Source: a virus. From it: a stretch of DNA of 31,419 bases. The DNA is taken from IMG/VR virus record IMGVR_UViG_3300034072_001408, positions 1-31,419 of that record. One strand, given 5' to 3'. Below, piece by piece: positions 13,835 through 21,872 of the stretch (position 1 is the stretch's first letter; each line of letters begins with the position of its first letter). A program made the translations under genes and the position numbers. The notes under the pieces were generated by a model that was not told the DNA's origin, did no database searches, and saw nothing but the letters and a program-made list of their open reading frames with translations.

Positions 13835-13838
13835 TCCG
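13802..13838. repeat. Three AGTCCG repeats immediately before the small terminase
   Basis: AGTCCG occurs at 13802-13807, 13814-13819 and 13833-13838; the second and third are in the longer context TAGTCCG. The last ends at the base before the small-terminase ATG. In lambda-type cos phages the small terminase binds three R repeats just upstream of its own gene; the position and number here are similar. This is a candidate cosB-like site by analogy only. Confidence 0.5.
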
Positions 13839-14411
13839 ATGGCTGTGCAGCTCATGAGCAAGGCGGCCTACGCGCGGCACCGTGGCTGCGATGAAAAGGC
13901 CGTGCGTAAGGCCATCACCGACGGGCGGATCAGCACCATCGGCGGGAAGATCGACCCCGAAGTGGCGGACATCCAGTGGGCAAAGAACACCCGCGCTCGG
14001 GCCGATAGCAAGCGCACGGGCGGGGGCGCGGCCATTGATGCCGGTTCCCCCTTGCTCGATGCCGAAACACCCGCCAGCGGCCCGGATGCAGCGCCCGGTG
14101 CGCCTGCCTCGCCCGGGTATGCCGATTACCGCGCAATGCGCGAGAAGGCCGACGCCGAAATGGCAGTGCGCGCCAACCTGAAAGACGCGGGCCTGCTGGT
14201 CGAGCGTGCCCATGTCCAGCGCGGCACCTTCGATGTGGTGCGTGCCTTCCGCGACTCGGTGATGGTCATCGGCCAGCGCGCCGCCCCTCGATGCATCGGA
14301 CTTGCCGACTCCCGCGAGATCGAGCACGTGATCGTTGATGAAACCCGCAAGGCGCTGGAGGGCTTCGAGGCCCGCATGGCTGCGCTGTTGCCTAACAAGG
14401 AAGTCACCTGA
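13839..14411 (+). CDS. Small terminase subunit (candidate)
   Basis: 190 aa. The N-terminus is a compact HTH (MSKAAYARHRGCDEKAVRKA, then ITDGRISTIGGKIDPEVADI), typical of Nu1/DUF1441-like small terminases. A Pro/Gly/Ala linker follows (about 75-105), then a helical oligomerisation part with YADYRAMREKADAEMAVRAN and a C-terminal helix ending in MAALLPNKEV. The start at 13839 has GGGGA ~10 nt upstream; an in-frame TTG at 13785 was rejected. It would recognise phage DNA and load the large subunit. The stop overlaps the methyltransferase start by one base. Confidence 0.8.
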   Translation: MAVQLMSKAAYARHRGCDEKAVRKAITDGRISTIGGKIDPEVADIQWAKNTRARADSKRTGGGAAIDAGSPLLDAETPASGPDAAPGAPASPGYADYRAMREKADAEMAVRANLKDAGLLVERAHVQRGTFDVVRAFRDSVMVIGQRAAPRCIGLADSREIEHVIVDETRKALEGFEARMAALLPNKEVT

Positions 14412-16132
14412 TGCAGAACCCTCAATTCATCCTCGGTCTGGACGATGAGCTGCTGGTCGATGAGTTCGCCTGCGGCGGCGGCATGTCTGAAACCATTGAG
14501 CAGGCCACTGGTCGCCACGTGGATATTGCCGTCAACCACGATGAAGACGCCTGCAGCATGCACGCGGCCAATCACCCCCAGACCGAGCACCACTGGAAGG
14601 ATGTGTTCGAGGTATGCCCGCGCCGGGCTACCAAGGGCCGCGCCGTTGGGTTGTTGCACCTCTCGCCCGATTGCACCCACCACAGCCAGGCACGGGGCGG
14701 CCAGCCACGCAGCAAGAAGCTGCGCGGCCTTGCCTGGATCGGCGTGCGCTGGGCCGGGATCAAGCGGCCGCGCATCATCACGCTGGAGAACGTCAAGCAG
14801 ATCCTCCAGTGGGGGCCGCTGATCGCCAAGCGTTGCCCGAAGACGGGCCGGGTGGTGAAGCTCGACGGCACCGTGGCCGTCGAGGGTGAGCGCGTGCCAG
14901 TGCAGCAGCAGCACCTGGTGCCAGACCCACGGCACGCGGGGCGCACCTGGCGCGCGTTTGTTCGGGCGCTGGAGCACCTGGGCTACACGGTCGAGGCCCG
15001 TGTGCTGTGCGCCGCCGACTACGGCGCCCCCACCACGCGCAGCCGCCTGTTCATGGTCGCGCGCTGCGACGGCGCCCCAATCGTGTGGCCTGAACCCACC
15101 CACTTCAAGAACCCTGCCAAAGGCCAGAAGCGCTGGCGCTCCGCAGCCGAGTGCATCGACTGGAGCATCCCTGGCAAGAGCATCTTTGAGCGCGAAAAGC
15201 CGCTGGCCGACGCCACGCTGCGCAGAGTCGCACACGGCATGAAGCGGTACGTCCTGGACAGCGCCGACCCTTTCATCGTGCAGATCGCCAACTGGTCGCG
15301 CGATGGTGTCACCAGTGCCCGCGATCCCCTCTCAACCGTCACAGCGTGGCCGCGCGGTGGGTCGCATGCGGTTGTTGCCCCTGTGATGGTCCAAGCAGGC
15401 CACGGTCAGGGCACCCCAGATGCCCCCCGCTGGAGCCACGGCAACAAGAGCGTGCGCGAACCTGTGGGCACGGTTACCGCCAGCGGCGGCGGCCAGGCCG
15501 TGGCACTAGGCACGCTGGTGCAGATGGGCTACGGGGAACGCGAAGGCCAGGCCCCGCGCGCCCTTGATGCGCGCCAGCCCCTGGGCACCGTTGTGGGGGC
15601 GGGCAAATTCGCTGCCGTCACTGCGTTTGTCGAACAGGCCAACGGCGGCTTCAACGCCACCCCTGCCCGCGATGCGCGCGATCCACTCTCCACCAGTACC
15701 GCCACGGGCTCACAGCAGCGGCTTGTCACGGCCACAGTGGTGGAGCCGACCCTTACGCCCAGCCAGGAAGAGGGCGCACTCCGTTGCGCAGCCTTCCTGA
15801 TCCGCTACTACGGCCAGGGCGGGCAGCTCGGCGATATGCGTGAGCCCATGTCCACCAGCACCACCAAAGACCGCCTTGCGCTGGTCACGGTGTGGCTGCG
15901 CGGCACGCCCTATGTCATCGTGGATATCCAGCTGCGCATGCTCACCCCGCGCGAGCTGTACAACGCCAACGGCTTCCCCAAGACCTACATCATCGACCGG
16001 GGCCATGACGGGCGTGTGTTCAGCAAGTCCACCCAGGTGCGCATGTGTGGCAACGCTGTTCCGCCGCCTCTGGGGCGTGCTGTGATCGAGGCGAACTGGG
16101 ACAGCAAGGTTCCGATGAGGAAGGCTGCATGA
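14411..16132 (+). CDS. DNA cytosine-5 methyltransferase
   Basis: 573 aa. C5-methyltransferase motifs in order: I (VDEFACGGGMSE, about 16-27), IV with catalytic Cys88 in SPDCTHHSQ (the phage variant of PPC), VI ENV (126-128), VIII APTTRSRLF (206-214), IX RMLTPRELY and X GNAVPPPLG (547-555). The target-recognition region (about 300-490) holds five copies of R-x-P-L/V/M-S/G-T-x-T/V at 304, 349, 388, 423 and 477. It appears intact and active. No restriction partner is present, so it most likely protects phage DNA from host restriction or marks it. It sits between the small and large terminase genes, coupled to both by overlapping start and stop codons. Confidence 0.93.
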   Translation: MQNPQFILGLDDELLVDEFACGGGMSETIEQATGRHVDIAVNHDEDACSMHAANHPQTEHHWKDVFEVCPRRATKGRAVGLLHLSPDCTHHSQARGGQPRSKKLRGLAWIGVRWAGIKRPRIITLENVKQILQWGPLIAKRCPKTGRVVKLDGTVAVEGERVPVQQQHLVPDPRHAGRTWRAFVRALEHLGYTVEARVLCAADYGAPTTRSRLFMVARCDGAPIVWPEPTHFKNPAKGQKRWRSAAECIDWSIPGKSIFEREKPLADATLRRVAHGMKRYVLDSADPFIVQIANWSRDGVTSARDPLSTVTAWPRGGSHAVVAPVMVQAGHGQGTPDAPRWSHGNKSVREPVGTVTASGGGQAVALGTLVQMGYGEREGQAPRALDARQPLGTVVGAGKFAAVTAFVEQANGGFNATPARDARDPLSTSTATGSQQRLVTATVVEPTLTPSQEEGALRCAAFLIRYYGQGGQLGDMREPMSTSTTKDRLALVTVWLRGTPYVIVDIQLRMLTPRELYNANGFPKTYIIDRGHDGRVFSKSTQVRMCGNAVPPPLGRAVIEANWDSKVPMRKAA

Positions 16133-18219
16133 ATCTGGCTGACGGCTACGAACTCGTAATCCGCGCCGCCATGGAGGCCGCACGCCCCGACCCCGAGCTG
16201 CGCGTGGACGAATGGGCAGAGGAGTTCATGATCCTGCCCAAGAGCGGCCCGCAGCCGGGGCCGTTCCGCTTCGACCGCAGCTACCCGGCGCGGCGTGTGC
16301 ATCAGGTGCTGTCGCCCAGCCATCCATGCAAGCGGGTGGTGGCCAAGGTGGCGTCGCAGATGTTCAAGACGCAGACCGCCTTGAACTGGATCGGCGCCCT
16401 GATGCACCGCAGGCCGCGCAATATCTTGGCGCTGGAGCCTACCGACACGCTGGTCAAGCGGTTCTCGGCCCGCGTCAGCACCATGATCCGCAACGTGCCA
16501 GAGCTGCGCGAGCGTGCTGCAGCGGCCAAGAGCCGCGACAGCCGGAACACGGTGCAGGCCAAAGACTTCCTGGGCGACGCAACGCTGTACATGAACACCG
16601 CAGGCTCTGCGGCCAACCTGGCCGAAGTGTCGGCACCCTTCATCTACGTGGACGAGATCGACCGCCTGGAATTGAACGTTGACGATGAAGGCGACCCTGT
16701 GGAGCTGGCCGAAGCCCGCGCCACCCAGTACGCCAACGACTGCAAGTTCTTCTACACCAGCAGCCCCAGCGTGGAGGGCTTCAGCAAGATCGATGACCTG
16801 TTCAACATGGGCACCAAGGAGGAATATCACGTCCCCTGCCCAGACTGCGGGCACCTCCACCCCCTGGTGCTCGACAACTTCCGCTTCGAGCGCGACCCAG
16901 ACACCGGCTACATGGACCGTGCCTGGTTTGTGTGCCCGGCCTGTTTCTTCGAGATCGATGAACACCACAAGACCACGATGCTGCCCGATATCGGCGCGGG
17001 CGGAGAAGCGCGCTGGGTGGCAACGTCTACGGGCGACGGTGAAACGATCAGCTTCACCCTATCGGCGTTCTACATGCCCATCGGGGCCATCACCTGGCTG
17101 TCGCTGGCGCGTCAGTACGCACGCGCCAAAGACCGCCTAGCGCGCGGCGACCATGAAGGAATGCAGGTGTTCTACAACACCCGCATGGGCTTGAGCTACC
17201 GAAACACCGAGTCCAACACCACTGCCAAGCAGCTGCAGGACAGGGCTGAAGACTATCCACCCCGGGTGATCCCCAATGAGGCCCTGGTGGTGACGATGGC
17301 CACCGACACGCAGGACACCCGCCTTGAAGTGCAGATCGAAGCGTGGGGGCCTGGCATGCAGCACTGGGTGCTGGATTACATCGTGCTGCCAGGTCTGCCC
17401 TCTGATTCACCAGAGGACCCCAACAGCGTGTGGGCGCGGCTTGATGAGATCCGCCGCACGCCGCTGTTGCATGCCAGCGGTCGCGCCATCATGATCAGCG
17501 CCGATGGCATAGATGCGGGCGGGCACCACACCCAAGACGTCTACAACTATGGAGCGGCGCGCGCGCATCTTGGCTGCACGGTCTTGGGCGGATCTCCCAG
17601 GCCCAACCGCCCCATCATCAGCAACTCACCCTCCAAGGTCGATATCGACTGGGGCGGCACTAAGCGCCCCGGTGGCGTAGAGCGCTGGCAGGTGGGTACA
17701 GACGTCGCGAAAGACCACCTGTTCAACCGATTCCACCTGACGGAAGGGGCGGGCGCCATGCGCTTTCACAAGCACCTCCCTGCTGAATGGTTTGCTGGGC
17801 TGGTGGTAGAGCAGCCCCGCACCCGCTACGTCAAGGGCCGCGCTGTGCGCGAGTGGGTCAAGCCCAACGGTGCGCGCAATGAGCCACTTGATCTCTCTGT
17901 CTACAACCTCGCCACCGCCTACCGCTTGGGGCTGCACAAGTGGAGCGCCTTGGATTGGCAGCGCTTGCGGGATCGCCTGATACCGCCTACCCCCGACCTG
18001 TTCGCGCCTGCAATTCCAGTCGCTCCAGTGGTGCCGCCTTTGCCAGTGGCTGAACCCCTAGCCCTTCCTGAACCGGCCCCAGCCGCTGTACAGACGTCTG
18101 TACCCCAGCAGCCCGTCTCATCAGCATTGCCGGTGACAGCGCCTACCCCGGAACGTACTACGCCCGCCATCCATCAACCCGCCCCCGTGGGGCGTCGCAT
18201 TCTTTCAAGAGGTATCTGA
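16129..18219 (+). CDS. terL: Large terminase subunit, GpA family
   Basis: 696 aa ATPase/nuclease of the lambda GpA type, which packages DNA into the prohead and usually cuts cos sites. ATPase: atypical Walker A region KVASQMFKTQTAL (73-85) and Walker B FIYVDEID (171-178). Two CxxC pairs (CPDC 237-240, CPAC 269-272) form a zinc motif. Nuclease acidic residues are likely in MATDTQD (390-396) and ISADG (456-460). The last ~80 residues are a Pro/Ala linker containing palindrome copy 2. The start at 16129 gives an ATGA overlap; the longer frame runs into the methyltransferase gene. Confidence 0.95.
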   Translation: MNLADGYELVIRAAMEAARPDPELRVDEWAEEFMILPKSGPQPGPFRFDRSYPARRVHQVLSPSHPCKRVVAKVASQMFKTQTALNWIGALMHRRPRNILALEPTDTLVKRFSARVSTMIRNVPELRERAAAAKSRDSRNTVQAKDFLGDATLYMNTAGSAANLAEVSAPFIYVDEIDRLELNVDDEGDPVELAEARATQYANDCKFFYTSSPSVEGFSKIDDLFNMGTKEEYHVPCPDCGHLHPLVLDNFRFERDPDTGYMDRAWFVCPACFFEIDEHHKTTMLPDIGAGGEARWVATSTGDGETISFTLSAFYMPIGAITWLSLARQYARAKDRLARGDHEGMQVFYNTRMGLSYRNTESNTTAKQLQDRAEDYPPRVIPNEALVVTMATDTQDTRLEVQIEAWGPGMQHWVLDYIVLPGLPSDSPEDPNSVWARLDEIRRTPLLHASGRAIMISADGIDAGGHHTQDVYNYGAARAHLGCTVLGGSPRPNRPIISNSPSKVDIDWGGTKRPGGVERWQVGTDVAKDHLFNRFHLTEGAGAMRFHKHLPAEWFAGLVVEQPRTRYVKGRAVREWVKPNGARNEPLDLSVYNLATAYRLGLHKWSALDWQRLRDRLIPPTPDLFAPAIPVAPVVPPLPVAEPLALPEPAPAAVQTSVPQQPVSSALPVTAPTPERTTPAIHQPAPVGRRILSRGI
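18088..18103. repeat. 16-bp palindrome GTACAGACGTCTGTAC, copy 2
   Basis: This copy is perfectly palindromic. It lies in the Pro/Ala-rich C-terminal linker of the large terminase, where it encodes the only non-Pro/Ala run (VQTSV), which looks like an insertion into the linker. A shorter 11-bp match, GTACAGACGTC, occurs at 17696-17706 in the same gene. Confidence 0.8.
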
Positions 18220-18722
18220 TGCACAACCCCAAAGACCAATACGACACCGAAGCCATGAGCCTTGCCGCCCCTGCGCCCAGCAGTGACGACCAGGAGCCCG
18301 CAGCTACTGCAGAAGATGGTGACCTCGATGACCTCTGCGAGCGCTGGGTGAGCTGGTGCAGCACCAGGCGCTTCTATGCACCCGCGCCCAACTACGTGAA
18401 CATCCTGGGCCAGATGAGCGGCACCACAAAGCCCGTGCGGCCCAATGGGCCTGACGCTGCCAACAGCCCCGAGATCATGGCCCTGCACCTTGCCTACCTG
18501 GGCCAGCCCGATGCCCTCGACAAGCGGGTGTTTGAGCTGTACTACGTACACCGCATCAGGCCCATCAAGCGTGCGGCAGATGCGTTGGAGATCTCTCGCA
18601 AGCACTTCTACACAGTGCTGCGAGATTTCCGGCGCCGCCTTCGGATGGCGGCCAAGGGCATCTTGGCAGGCAACGAAGCGGCCCGCGAAGCACTGCCTCA
18701 CTTCGTGCCAGAGCAGCGCTGA
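18219..18722 (+). CDS. HTH protein after the large terminase
   Basis: 167 aa. A disordered acidic N-terminus (1-45) precedes an all-helical domain with LCERWVSWCSTRRFYAPAPN, then KRVFELYYVHRIRPIKRAAD and ALEISRKHFYTVLRDFRRRL (about 110-145). The latter resembles sigma-70 region 4 or a Q/RinA-type late antiterminator: a fixed 'E..Y......K.AA..L.IS...F......' pattern. A late-transcription regulator is possible, since a terminator and the structural genes follow, but this is inference. Start overlaps the terL stop by one base (TGATG). Confidence 0.65.
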   Translation: MHNPKDQYDTEAMSLAAPAPSSDDQEPAATAEDGDLDDLCERWVSWCSTRRFYAPAPNYVNILGQMSGTTKPVRPNGPDAANSPEIMALHLAYLGQPDALDKRVFELYYVHRIRPIKRAADALEISRKHFYTVLRDFRRRLRMAAKGILAGNEAAREALPHFVPEQR

Positions 18723-18749
18723 TATAGCTTTCGAGGAGCAGTGTCAAAG

Positions 18750-18801
18750 CCTATTTTGTCACCTGTGGAGGTGACAAAATAGGACTCGCCAACAGGTGAC
18801 A
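18750..18801 (+). promoter_or_regulatory. Strong stem-loop with a competing pairing
   Basis: 18750-18764 and 18769-18783 form a perfect 15-bp stem with a GTGG loop. The segment TGTCACCTGT (18757-18766), part of the 5' arm and loop, is also perfectly complementary to ACAGGTGACA (18792-18801), so a 10-bp alternative helix excludes the first. No T run follows either. It lies between the last packaging gene and the terminator at 18892-18928, so an attenuator, RNA-processing site or a cluster of AGGTGACA protein sites is possible. Confidence 0.6.
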
Positions 18802-18891
18802 CTTTGGCCCAAAATTGACCCCAATTCAGGTAGGTCTCAAAACTCCGCCAGCCTGAAACTACACCAACCACAGCGCTCTGTTGTGCAGCAT

Positions 18892-18928
18892 GCCCCCGGC
18901 AGCCGAAAGGCTCCGGGGGCTTTCTTTT
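18892..18928 (+). terminator. Intrinsic terminator before the head genes
   Basis: GCCCCCGG (18892-18899) pairs with CCGGGGGC (18913-18920); inside, AGCC and GGCT pair around a GAAA tetraloop with one bulged C. TTTCTTTT follows at 18921-18928. It separates early/packaging genes from head genes, so read-through by an antiterminated polymerase or a promoter nearby would be needed. No clear promoter was seen in 18800-18941. Confidence 0.9.
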
Positions 18929-18941
18929 GGGGCTTCCATAC

Positions 18942-19676
18942 ATGCTTGAAATTCGCCGCAGCGGCAACATGGCCGATGTGATCGCATCGGTGCGTGACGT
19001 GCCAGCTCGCCTTGTGCCGTACGCCGTTTCTACGGCGCTCACGCGCACCGCGCAGCATGCTGCCAAGATCGAGCTGCCCGCCGAGATGCGTTCGGTATTC
19101 GGCAACCCCGTGGCCTACACCCTCAACTCGCTGCGCATTGAGCCAGCGACCAAAGACACATTGAGTGCCCGGGTGATGGTCAAGAACAGTGCTGCGGGCG
19201 TTGCGCCTGAGAACTTTCTGTTTCCCCAGGTCGAAGGCGTTGGCCGCAAGCACAAGCGTGCCGAGGCCGCCATGCGCTACGCCGGGGTGCTCGGCGCCGG
19301 GCAGTTCGCCATGCCTGGCAAGGGCTTGTCGCTGGACGCAAACGGCAACGTGAAAGGGGCGGAAGTCCGCACCATCCTCGGTGCTCTCAAAAACATTCGT
19401 GGTGGCGTGGGCGCCAAAGGTCAGAAAGCCGGGCGTGGACGCAAGCTGGCAAACGACCTGTTCGTCGGAAAGCCCAACGGTGGCAACCGGCCAGACGGCA
19501 TCTGGCGCCGCGAGGGCAAGCGCCTGCGGTCGCTCTTCATCTTCACGAACGACGCGCCCGACTACAGCAAGCGCCTGGATTTCACGGGTGTGGTGCAGCG
19601 CGTTGCGCTGGAGCGCTTTCAGCCGGAGTTTGAGAAGGCCATGGCCGCCATGCTGGCGCGTGGGGGGCAGGCATGA
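18942..19676 (+). CDS. Structural protein, possibly minor tail protein Z-like
   Basis: 244 aa, basic. The start MLEIRRSGNMADVIASVRDV and then LVPYAVSTALTRTAQHAAKI (residues about 24-44) resembles the 'AAAMAINR.A' N-terminus of lambda GpZ; LFIFTNDAPDYSKRLDFTGV near the C-terminus and a final helix are also in the GpZ order. Lambda Z is a head-tail joining/tail completion protein. The match is only by eye. I used ATG 18942; 18969 is an alternative. Stop overlaps the next gene by 4 nt. Confidence 0.55.
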   Translation: MLEIRRSGNMADVIASVRDVPARLVPYAVSTALTRTAQHAAKIELPAEMRSVFGNPVAYTLNSLRIEPATKDTLSARVMVKNSAAGVAPENFLFPQVEGVGRKHKRAEAAMRYAGVLGAGQFAMPGKGLSLDANGNVKGAEVRTILGALKNIRGGVGAKGQKAGRGRKLANDLFVGKPNGGNRPDGIWRREGKRLRSLFIFTNDAPDYSKRLDFTGVVQRVALERFQPEFEKAMAAMLARGGQA

Positions 19677-19921
19677 CTACCGCACCAGAGCTGACGCCAT
19701 TGGAGCAGGCCCGGCAGCGCCTGGCGAACTACCTGCAGGCAGAGACCCGCATCTTGCAGTCGCAGGAATACGCCGTGGGGCAGGGCGGCACCGCCCGCCG
19801 CAACCGCCGTGCAGACCTTGAACAGGTGCAGGCAGGCATCAAGGCCACACAGGCCGAAATCGCCACCCTGCAGGCAGCCCAATCTGGCGCACGCCGCGTC
19901 ACCTACCTGCGCCCTCGCTGA
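19673..19921 (+). CDS. gpW/DUF6148-like head-tail joining protein
   Basis: 82 aa in the lambda W position directly before the portal. Architecture: helix LEQARQRLANYLQAETRILQ, short loop with YAVGQGGTARRNRR, helix ADLEQVQAGIKATQAEIATL, basic C-terminus. This is the 'helix - G-rich hairpin - helix' layout of gpW/DUF6148 proteins, which complete the head before tail attachment. Overlaps the upstream gene by 4 nt (ATGA). Confidence 0.7.
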   Translation: MTTAPELTPLEQARQRLANYLQAETRILQSQEYAVGQGGTARRNRRADLEQVQAGIKATQAEIATLQAAQSGARRVTYLRPR

Positions 19922-19923
19922 TC

Positions 19924-21564
19924 ATGACCATGAACTTCCTCGATCGCGCAATCCACCAGGTGGCCCCCGGTTGGTCTGAAAAGCGTCAGGCCGCCCGCGC
20001 CCGTGTGGATGTGCTGCAGCAACTCGACAAGCTCCTGCCAAGCGCAGGTGCCTCGGCCAGCATGGGCGGCGGCGAGGGCGGTGCCTATGGCAACCCCAGC
20101 GCTGCTGGTGGCCGCTGGTGGCGCACCACCCCGCGTGATGCCCGCTTCGACACACTGCGCCACCTGCCTACGCAGCGCGGTGCATCGCGCGAATTGGCCC
20201 GCACTAGCCCCATTGCTGCGGGGGCCATCAACACCAACATCGACCGCGTGGTCGGCACCGGGCTGGCGCTCAGTGCGCAGCCCAGTCTCACCATCCTAGG
20301 CTGGGAGGCAGAGCAGGCCGCCGAGTGGAAAGCTCGCTACGTCCAACCCGAGTTCGGCCTCTGGGCAGACAGCCCCGAGTGCGACATCGAGCGCACGCTC
20401 AACTTCTACCAGCAGCAGGCCCTGGTGCTGCGCGGTGCGCTGGAGAGTGGCGATTGCTTCACGCTCATGCCCGATGGCGAGCGCACATCCACCATGCCTT
20501 ACCGCCTGCGCCTGCAGGTGCTGGAGGCTGACCGCGTGGGCAACCCGCTGGGCGCCATGGATAGCGCTCAGATGGCGGGCGGAATCCGCTTCAACAGCGG
20601 CGGCGCCCCTGAGGCTTGCTTTCTGTACGACCGGCACCCAGGCGGTTACATCCCCGGGCTCAATGCCAAGGGCATTTACTCAGGCCAGTGGGTGGATTTC
20701 GTAGGCCGCAGCGGTCGGCGCCGCATCCTGCACCACTTCCGCAAGCTGCGCCCAGGCATGCCACGCGGCGTGCCTTACCTGGCGCCCATCATCGACAGCA
20801 TCAAACAGATCGCCCGGTACACCGAGGCCGAGATCATGGCCGCTGTCGTCACGGCCTACCTCACCATTTTCATTGAAACCCCCACCGGAAATGCCGCACC
20901 TGTGTTCGGTGCGGCCGCACCCGGCGCTGGTGGCATCGGCGGTGAGATTGGCTTGGGCATGGGCGCCATCGTAGGCCTGGCGCCAGGCGAAAAGCCGCAC
21001 GCCGTTAACCCGGGCCGCCCCAACCCCAACTTTGGGCCGTTCATCGACTCTGTGATCAAGCAGATGGGCATCGCCCTCAGCATTCCTTACGAGTTGCTGG
21101 TCAAGCAGTTCAACAGCAGCTACAGCGCCAGCAAGGCCGCGCTGCTTGATGCATGGGTGTACTTCCGGGGCGTGCGCATGTGGCTGGGCCTCAGCTTCTG
21201 CCAGCCCGTTTTCGAGACCTGGTTCACCGAGGCCGTCGCCATAGGGCGCATCCCGGCCCCCGGCTTCTTTGCTGACCCGCTCCTGCGCTGGGCCTACACC
21301 CGCGCCGCGTGGCCCGGCGACAGCATGGGCTCAATCGACCCCAAGGCCGAAGTGGCAGCGTACGCCGCAGCCATCGACGCCCGCCTGATGACGCGCGAGC
21401 GTGCCGAGTGGGAGCTGTTCGGCACCGACTGGAACGAGACCTACGGCCAAAAGCTGGCCGAGCACGACCGCCTTATCAAAGACAGCATGCAGCCCACACC
21501 CAAGGCTGGCGCCGCTGCGCCCGTAGCCCCCAAGCCTGCTGAACAGGAAGACCCCGAGCAATGA
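19924..21564 (+). CDS. Portal protein, lambda type
   Basis: 546 aa, the usual size of the lambda gpB portal family. Recognisable features: the N-terminal ARTSPIAAGAINTNIDRVVG (about 86-105), the FYQQQALVLRGALESGDCFT strand, the HHFRKLRPGMPRGVPYLAPI segment typical of this family, and the stem region PYELLVKQFNSSYSASKAAL. A disordered C-terminus follows. It forms the dodecameric vertex through which DNA enters. Starts 2 nt after the gpW-like gene. Confidence 0.95.
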   Translation: MTMNFLDRAIHQVAPGWSEKRQAARARVDVLQQLDKLLPSAGASASMGGGEGGAYGNPSAAGGRWWRTTPRDARFDTLRHLPTQRGASRELARTSPIAAGAINTNIDRVVGTGLALSAQPSLTILGWEAEQAAEWKARYVQPEFGLWADSPECDIERTLNFYQQQALVLRGALESGDCFTLMPDGERTSTMPYRLRLQVLEADRVGNPLGAMDSAQMAGGIRFNSGGAPEACFLYDRHPGGYIPGLNAKGIYSGQWVDFVGRSGRRRILHHFRKLRPGMPRGVPYLAPIIDSIKQIARYTEAEIMAAVVTAYLTIFIETPTGNAAPVFGAAAPGAGGIGGEIGLGMGAIVGLAPGEKPHAVNPGRPNPNFGPFIDSVIKQMGIALSIPYELLVKQFNSSYSASKAALLDAWVYFRGVRMWLGLSFCQPVFETWFTEAVAIGRIPAPGFFADPLLRWAYTRAAWPGDSMGSIDPKAEVAAYAAAIDARLMTRERAEWELFGTDWNETYGQKLAEHDRLIKDSMQPTPKAGAAAPVAPKPAEQEDPEQ

Positions 21565-21872
21565 GCACCACCGACTTCACTCCCCTGGCGGAGTTGGCCC
21601 ACCGCCGCCGCGTCACGTTCGACCCCACCATCAACCTCGGCCATGTCCTCACCTTTGTGGGGTTCCTCGTGACCGGGTTCAGTGCCTACAGCGCCCTGGA
21701 CAAGCGCGTGACGGTGATGGAGCAGCAGGCCGTAGCCGTGGTGGAGCGCAATCGCGAGAAGGACGCCAGTCTCAAAGACAGCCTGCTGGAACTCAAGAGC
21801 GATATCAAAGACCTGCAGCGGTCGGTGAACGACGTCAACCGCACGCTGTCAACCCCGAGGCCAAAGCCATGA
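21561..21872 (+). CDS. Single-span membrane/coiled-coil protein
   Basis: 103 aa. One hydrophobic helix at about residues 26-44 (LGHVLTFVGFLVTGFSAYSA) is followed by a long charged helix with coiled-coil character (VVERNREKDASLKDSLLELK and SDIKDLQRSVNDVNRTLS). Inserted between portal and protease, coupled by ATGA overlaps on both sides. Such small membrane proteins resemble holin-like or DUF-type phage proteins, but head-gene location argues against lysis. Function unknown. Confidence 0.65.
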   Translation: MSTTDFTPLAELAHRRRVTFDPTINLGHVLTFVGFLVTGFSAYSALDKRVTVMEQQAVAVVERNREKDASLKDSLLELKSDIKDLQRSVNDVNRTLSTPRPKP

